Positions 60,298 through 64,000 of a stretch of DNA of 64,000 bases are shown piece after piece. How positions within the stretch are numbered: the stretch's first letter is position 1; every line of letters begins with the position of its first letter. The notes below the pieces were generated by a model that had not been told where the DNA came from, did no database searches, and was given only the letters and a program-made list of their open reading frames with translations. The translations under genes were made by a program, and so were the position numbers. Origin of the DNA: P36-A1 sp049478495 (GTDB lineage: Bacteria > Bacillota_I > Bacilli_A > JAJDGJ01); assembly GCF_049478495.1 (NCBI RefSeq), contig NZ_CP168083.1:124001-188000 (forward strand), read 5' to 3'.

Positions 60298-61915
60298 AAT
60301 ATTTTATAATGAAATGCAAAGCATAAAGTTTATTAGAAAAGGTCCAAAGTACCGTTTTTTAATGAATTTAATAGCTGTTATTGCAATAATTGCAGTCTTT
60401 GTAGCAATTTTATCACCATTACTGTTTAATGCTGATACTATAGCAAAGTATATTCCTATTAATATTGGATACTTTACTTTAGGATTAGGCTTAATGGCAT
60501 TAACATTAATTAGTTTAATTTCTTCTTTTGGATTTACTTATTCATTATGTTACCTAGATAAAAATTTAGAAAACTATTTATTTATGCCAATTAAAAGTAG
60601 AGATTTTGTTATTGCTAAAGTTATTACTATATATAAAAGTGTTTTAATGATTGTAGGCTTAGCCTATATTCCATTAATAATTATTGCTATAAGATTTAGC
60701 GGATTTGATTTAATGATGATAGTTTCTTCTTTGCTATTTCTTATTACAATACCATTAATAACAACTTATATTTCATTAATATTAGCAGGAACAATCTTGT
60801 ATTTCTTAAATAAATTAAAGAATAAAACAATTGCTAGAAATTTCTTATACTTTTTATTTATAGTTGCTTTACTAGGGTTAAACATGTCAATTTCATTTTT
60901 CATGTCTAGTTTTGGAGATGATACATCAGAGTTAGCAAAAGCTCTAACTTCAATGATGTCAACCACTAGTAAAATTATGTTCTATCCAACATGGGCAATG
61001 GAAGTATTTACAGTAAACAAATATATTAATTTATTATATATGCTAATTGCCGTTGTTGTTGGAGCAATAAGTATTTTATATTTTGAAAAAATATATTACA
61101 AAGGGGCAATTGGTTTCTCAAAAGATTACTATAGAAGTAAGGGTAAGAAGTTTAAAGTTAGTGAAGTAAAAACTAGAAGTGTGAAAAAATGGTTTTTCTT
61201 TATGGAAGCTAAACAACTTATAAAAACAAGTGCCTATTTTTTCAATACAATATTTGGTAACTTAATTGTTGTTGTAGTATATTTAGGAATGATGGGTTAC
61301 TTCTACTTTACTATGGATGAAGAAAGTGTTGAAGTATTTGCTTCAATTAATGATTATATATCTATTCCTGCAGTCTTTTTAGTTGGAGTATGTATAACAA
61401 GTTTCTTTGCTTTATTTAATAATGGAGCAGCTACAGCATATTCAAGAGAAGCATATAACTTAGAAGCTTTAAAATCAATGCCAATCGATATGAAAAGTGC
61501 CTTTATTGGAAAAGTAATATTCCACTTTATACTAGAATTTGCAACATCATTTATTTTCATGGTAATACCAATGCTAGTAATTGGTTTAAATATTCAATAT
61601 GTGCTAATAATGATCGTTTCAGTATTTTTAGTAACTTGTGCCTTTTCATTTATACCTTTATGTGCCGATTTAAAATTCCCTTCATTAGAGTGGGAATCAG
61701 ATATCATGGTAGTAAAAAGATCTAAATCAATATGGATAACAATGTTAAGTTCATTATTATTTGCAGGTATAGTGATTGGAGCAACTATTTCAGGTGTCTT
61801 TTTGCTAAATTTAGATATTAATATAGTTGCAGGAGTAATCTCAGTGTTATTAATTGTTTTAGCTATCGGATTTTACTTATTGTATCGCAAGCTTATAGAT
61901 AAAGCTTTTAGTTAA
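60278..61915 (+). CDS. ABC-2 type transporter permease
   Basis: About 546 residues with 10-12 hydrophobic helices in two blocks, separated by a soluble segment around residues 270-320. There are no extracellular domains. An in-frame ATG at 60236 would overlap the ATPase by 62 nt; the ATG at 60278 overlaps by 20 nt and is preferred, although no ribosome binding site is clear. Substrate unknown. The upstream lipoprotein may be part of the same system. Confidence 0.85.
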   Translation: MIKLLSKIFYNEMQSIKFIRKGPKYRFLMNLIAVIAIIAVFVAILSPLLFNADTIAKYIPINIGYFTLGLGLMALTLISLISSFGFTYSLCYLDKNLENYLFMPIKSRDFVIAKVITIYKSVLMIVGLAYIPLIIIAIRFSGFDLMMIVSSLLFLITIPLITTYISLILAGTILYFLNKLKNKTIARNFLYFLFIVALLGLNMSISFFMSSFGDDTSELAKALTSMMSTTSKIMFYPTWAMEVFTVNKYINLLYMLIAVVVGAISILYFEKIYYKGAIGFSKDYYRSKGKKFKVSEVKTRSVKKWFFFMEAKQLIKTSAYFFNTIFGNLIVVVVYLGMMGYFYFTMDEESVEVFASINDYISIPAVFLVGVCITSFFALFNNGAATAYSREAYNLEALKSMPIDMKSAFIGKVIFHFILEFATSFIFMVIPMLVIGLNIQYVLIMIVSVFLVTCAFSFIPLCADLKFPSLEWESDIMVVKRSKSIWITMLSSLLFAGIVIGATISGVFLLNLDINIVAGVISVLLIVLAIGFYLLYRKLIDKAFS

Positions 61916-61931
61916 AAAATAATTTAATATT

Positions 61932-61980
61932 AAAAAGCGAAAATTGTAAAACTCTAAAGAGAATTCAATTTTCGCTTTAT
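61932..61980 (+). terminator. Intrinsic terminator
   Basis: AAAAAGCGAAAATTG/CAATTTTCGCTTT stem. Confidence 0.85.
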
Positions 61981-62112
61981 TGTATTTATATTAATAAAAA
62001 CTAAACTAGTTTTAAAGTAGACATAATGTGAATGTATCTTTCAAGGAATGCTTTAAGTGTTATTTTAGTGTATAATTATTAAGAATAAATAGTTGAAAAG
62101 GATGGTAAATAA

Positions 62113-63030
62113 ATGAAATATCAAAAAAGTGATATGATGACAACAATAACAGGTTTCCTAATGGCAATTGCAGATAGTGTACCTGGTGTAAGTGGTGGGA
62201 CTATTGCCTATGTAATGGGTAAATATGAAGACTTTGTCAATGCAATTTCTTCAATGTCTTCAAAAGCAAATAAAGAAGATCGAAAAAAAGGAATCGAGTT
62301 TTTAATCAAATTATTAATGGGTTGGATTGTTGGTATGGGACTAGCTATTACTATAGTATCTACTCAAGTAACACATAAACCATATGAGATGACATCATTA
62401 TTTCTAGGGTTTGTAATTGTTTCAATTCCTTTTATAGTTAAGGAAGAAAAGCTGATGAGTAAGATTAGTCTCAAAGGAATCTTACTTACAATTATTGGAA
62501 TATTATTTGTCTATTTAGTATCTTCTTCAACTGCAGGAGCTGTTAATTTAGGAGAAGAAGGTTCAATAGTTAAATATCTGTATATCTTTGTAGCGGGTAT
62601 GGTAGCAATATGTGCTATGGTTTTACCTGGAATCTCTGGATCTACATTCTTACTAATCTTTGGTTTGTATGTACCAATAATTACTGCAGTAAAAAATGTT
62701 ATGAAATTTAACTTTGAAAGTTTAGATATATGTATAGTTTTTGGTTTAGGTGTGCTTATTGGTTTATTTTACTTTTCAAAATTAGTAAAATATTTATTGA
62801 ACAATTATCGTTCATTATCAGTATTCTTTGTTGTAGGACTTATGATAGGTTCTATATATGCAATATGTATTGGACCAACAAGTTTAACTGATGAAATTAC
62901 AAAACAAAGTTTAAATCTAGCACCACTAGGTTTATCTAATTTTAAAGTAATATGGTTTGTAGTTGGAATTATTTTTATATTAGCATTAGAACAATTAAAA
63001 CATAAAATGGAGGGAAATAAAAATGAATAA
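62113..63030 (+). CDS. popT: Polyprenyl-phosphate translocase PopT (DUF368)
   Basis: A 305-residue polytopic protein of about eight to nine helices. The two half-repeats carry DSVPGVSGGTIAYVMG near the start and VLPGISGSTFLLIFGLY in the middle, the DUF368 signature. DUF368 proteins (PopT) were shown to return undecaprenyl phosphate to the inner leaflet for wall synthesis. The next gene overlaps by 8 nt. AAGGATGG site. Confidence 0.9.
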   Translation: MKYQKSDMMTTITGFLMAIADSVPGVSGGTIAYVMGKYEDFVNAISSMSSKANKEDRKKGIEFLIKLLMGWIVGMGLAITIVSTQVTHKPYEMTSLFLGFVIVSIPFIVKEEKLMSKISLKGILLTIIGILFVYLVSSSTAGAVNLGEEGSIVKYLYIFVAGMVAICAMVLPGISGSTFLLIFGLYVPIITAVKNVMKFNFESLDICIVFGLGVLIGLFYFSKLVKYLLNNYRSLSVFFVVGLMIGSIYAICIGPTSLTDEITKQSLNLAPLGLSNFKVIWFVVGIIFILALEQLKHKMEGNKNE

Positions 63031-64000
63031 TTTTGTATATCAAAGAAAAACGGAACTAGTATTTGGTCAAGATATGTTAGAGAAATTACCTACAGAAATA
63101 AAAAAATATGGAAACAAAGTTCTTTTAACTTATGGAATGAGCAGTATTAAAAGAAATGGCTTATATGATCAAGTTGTAACATTATTAAATGATAATAATA
63201 TAGAATTTATAGAATTATCAGGTATTAAGCCTAATCCTGAAGTAACGACAGTTAGAGAGGGTGTTAAGCTTATAAACGAGCATAATATTGATTTTATACT
63301 AGCAGTAGGTGGGGGTAGTGTAATCGATAATTCTAAACATATGATTTTAGCACAAGCCTGTAAACAAGATATTTGGGATTTAATATTAGATCCTTCTAAA
63401 GCAAAGACTGAATCTAAGTTTATTCCACTAGGAACAATACTAACTATTTCAGCAACAGGATCAGAAATGAATTGTGGTGGAGTTGTTACTAATCCAGAAA
63501 CATGTGATAAAATGTCAATAGGACATCCTGAACTAGCTCCAGTATTCTCATTCTTAGATCCTAATCAACTTACTACATTACCACCAAAACAAAGAGTTGC
63601 TGGTCTAGCTGATACATTATCTCATCTATTAGAAAACTACTTTACATCACATAATGATGAAGGTTTTCCAGATAGAATGGCAGAAGCTATGATGCTTAAT
63701 TTGATTAATTATGGAAGTGATTACTTAAGTAAACCAGATAATTATGAATCAAATGCACAAGTAATGCTTAGTGCTACATATGCCTTAAATGGAGTAACAG
63801 GTCTAGGTAAAAAAGGTGGAGAGTGGAGTGTTCATAGTATAGAGCATGATTTAAGTGCAGTTACTGATATAACTCATGGAATTGGCCTTGCATTGATTCA
63901 TCCATATGTTTTAGATGTCTTTTTAAATAAAGATATTGAACAAGGACTTAGTCTAATTAAGTTTGTAAATATTGGTAAAAATGTCTTCCATTTAACTGGA
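63023..64000 (+). CDS. Iron-dependent alcohol dehydrogenase (butanol dehydrogenase type), 3' end cut
   Basis: 326 codons to the window edge. NAD-binding GGGSVIDNSK, then GSEMNCGGVVTN. The iron ligands are Asp and His in GLADTLSHLLE and His in EHDLSA and THGIGLAL. These fit the BdhA/YqhD branch of group III alcohol dehydrogenases, which reduce aldehydes with NAD(P)H. GGAGGG site inside popT; overlap of 8 nt with it. Confidence 0.93.
   Translation, partial: MNNFVYQRKTELVFGQDMLEKLPTEIKKYGNKVLLTYGMSSIKRNGLYDQVVTLLNDNNIEFIELSGIKPNPEVTTVREGVKLINEHNIDFILAVGGGSVIDNSKHMILAQACKQDIWDLILDPSKAKTESKFIPLGTILTISATGSEMNCGGVVTNPETCDKMSIGHPELAPVFSFLDPNQLTTLPPKQRVAGLADTLSHLLENYFTSHNDEGFPDRMAEAMMLNLINYGSDYLSKPDNYESNAQVMLSATYALNGVTGLGKKGGEWSVHSIEHDLSAVTDITHGIGLALIHPYVLDVFLNKDIEQGLSLIKFVNIGKNVFHLTG

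Noticed and set aside
1..64000. TGA read as tryptophan (code 4)
   Set aside because: Conserved tryptophans are TGG and no gene needs an in-frame TGA to stay open.
1..64000. Mobile elements, attachment sites, tRNA or rRNA genes
   Set aside because: No transposase or integrase ORF, no terminal repeats, and no cloverleaf with a TTCRA arm was recognised by eye.

Overview
The window is 64 kb of very AT-rich DNA from a low-GC Bacillota, most likely an anaerobic, gut-type member of the Bacilli near the Erysipelotrichales/RF39 lineages. This is an inference from gene content, not from a marker search. The evidence is: Shine-Dalgarno sites of the GGAGG type, an LPXTG cell-wall adhesin, the gene orders rpsB-tsf-pyrH-frr and rpsP-khpA-rimM-trmD, T-box, L-box and guanidine riboswitches, and an oxygen-independent heme degradation operon. 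Both ends cut a gene. I saw no rRNA, tRNA, insertion sequence, prophage or CRISPR array. None of the 65 complete protein genes annotated here ends in TGA (about 54 TAA, 11 TAG), and none is interrupted by an in-frame TGA.

Layout. 1-4.8 kb: Mga-like regulator (cut) divergent from a SpaA/Cna-B repeat adhesin, then a small membrane protein. 4.9-9.1 kb: operon mnmE, DUF1294, a Maf-Nudix-M19 dipeptidase triple fusion, VanZ. 9.2-14.4 kb: small enzymes, a secreted protein, a TSUP transporter, a VOC protein coupled to a PLP-enzyme paralogue that has lost its catalytic lysine, PadR/DUF1048, a zinc-ribbon protein. 14.6-17.2 kb: metY-metA under a Met-type T-box. 17.3-22.1 kb: heme uptake and anaerobic heme cleavage operon (hmuTUVFW-like) with two perfect PerR-type boxes. 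22.4-31.5 kb: glycosyltransferase, YolD/Y-family polymerase, acetyltransferases, polysaccharide deacetylase, PhzF, an Fpg-like protein without the catalytic proline, and a DUF3793-flavodoxin pair. 31.6-35.5 kb: Tyr/Asn/Lys-rich secreted protein, then DUF6110 and a P1B-type ATPase. 35.6-38.9 kb: translation operon. 39-49.6 kb: two AEC transporters with methionine gamma-lyase and a D-2-hydroxyacid dehydrogenase, a guanidine exporter with its riboswitch, an aldo-keto reductase, and a lysine-type ABC uptake system behind an L-box. 49.6-55 kb: a possible orphan structured RNA, ssb, a two-component system, a nuclease-helicase fusion. 55-56.7 kb: 1.7 kb without a conventional gene that holds a 252-bp tandem repeat array. 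Each unit has a strong promoter for a ~70-nt RNA that converges on a small hydrophobic ORF over a shared bidirectional terminator; this looks like a multiplied type I toxin-antitoxin locus and is the strongest candidate for an undescribed system. 56.7-64 kb: rpsP operon with a promoter inside a 12-bp dyad, a lipoprotein with an ABC exporter, a PopT-type lipid carrier translocase, and the start of an iron-dependent alcohol dehydrogenase.

How the genes work together. Sulfur amino acid metabolism recurs: MetA (acetyl-type by its residue 94) and MetY make homocysteine, methionine gamma-lyase breaks methionine down, and a MetY pseudoenzyme may have a non-catalytic role. Metal and redox control recurs: PerR-type boxes on the heme operon, a flavodoxin in that operon and a second one behind a dyad-overlapped promoter, and a metal P-type ATPase. 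Cell-surface functions are spread through the window: adhesin, deacetylase, glycosyltransferase, PopT, VanZ and secreted proteins.
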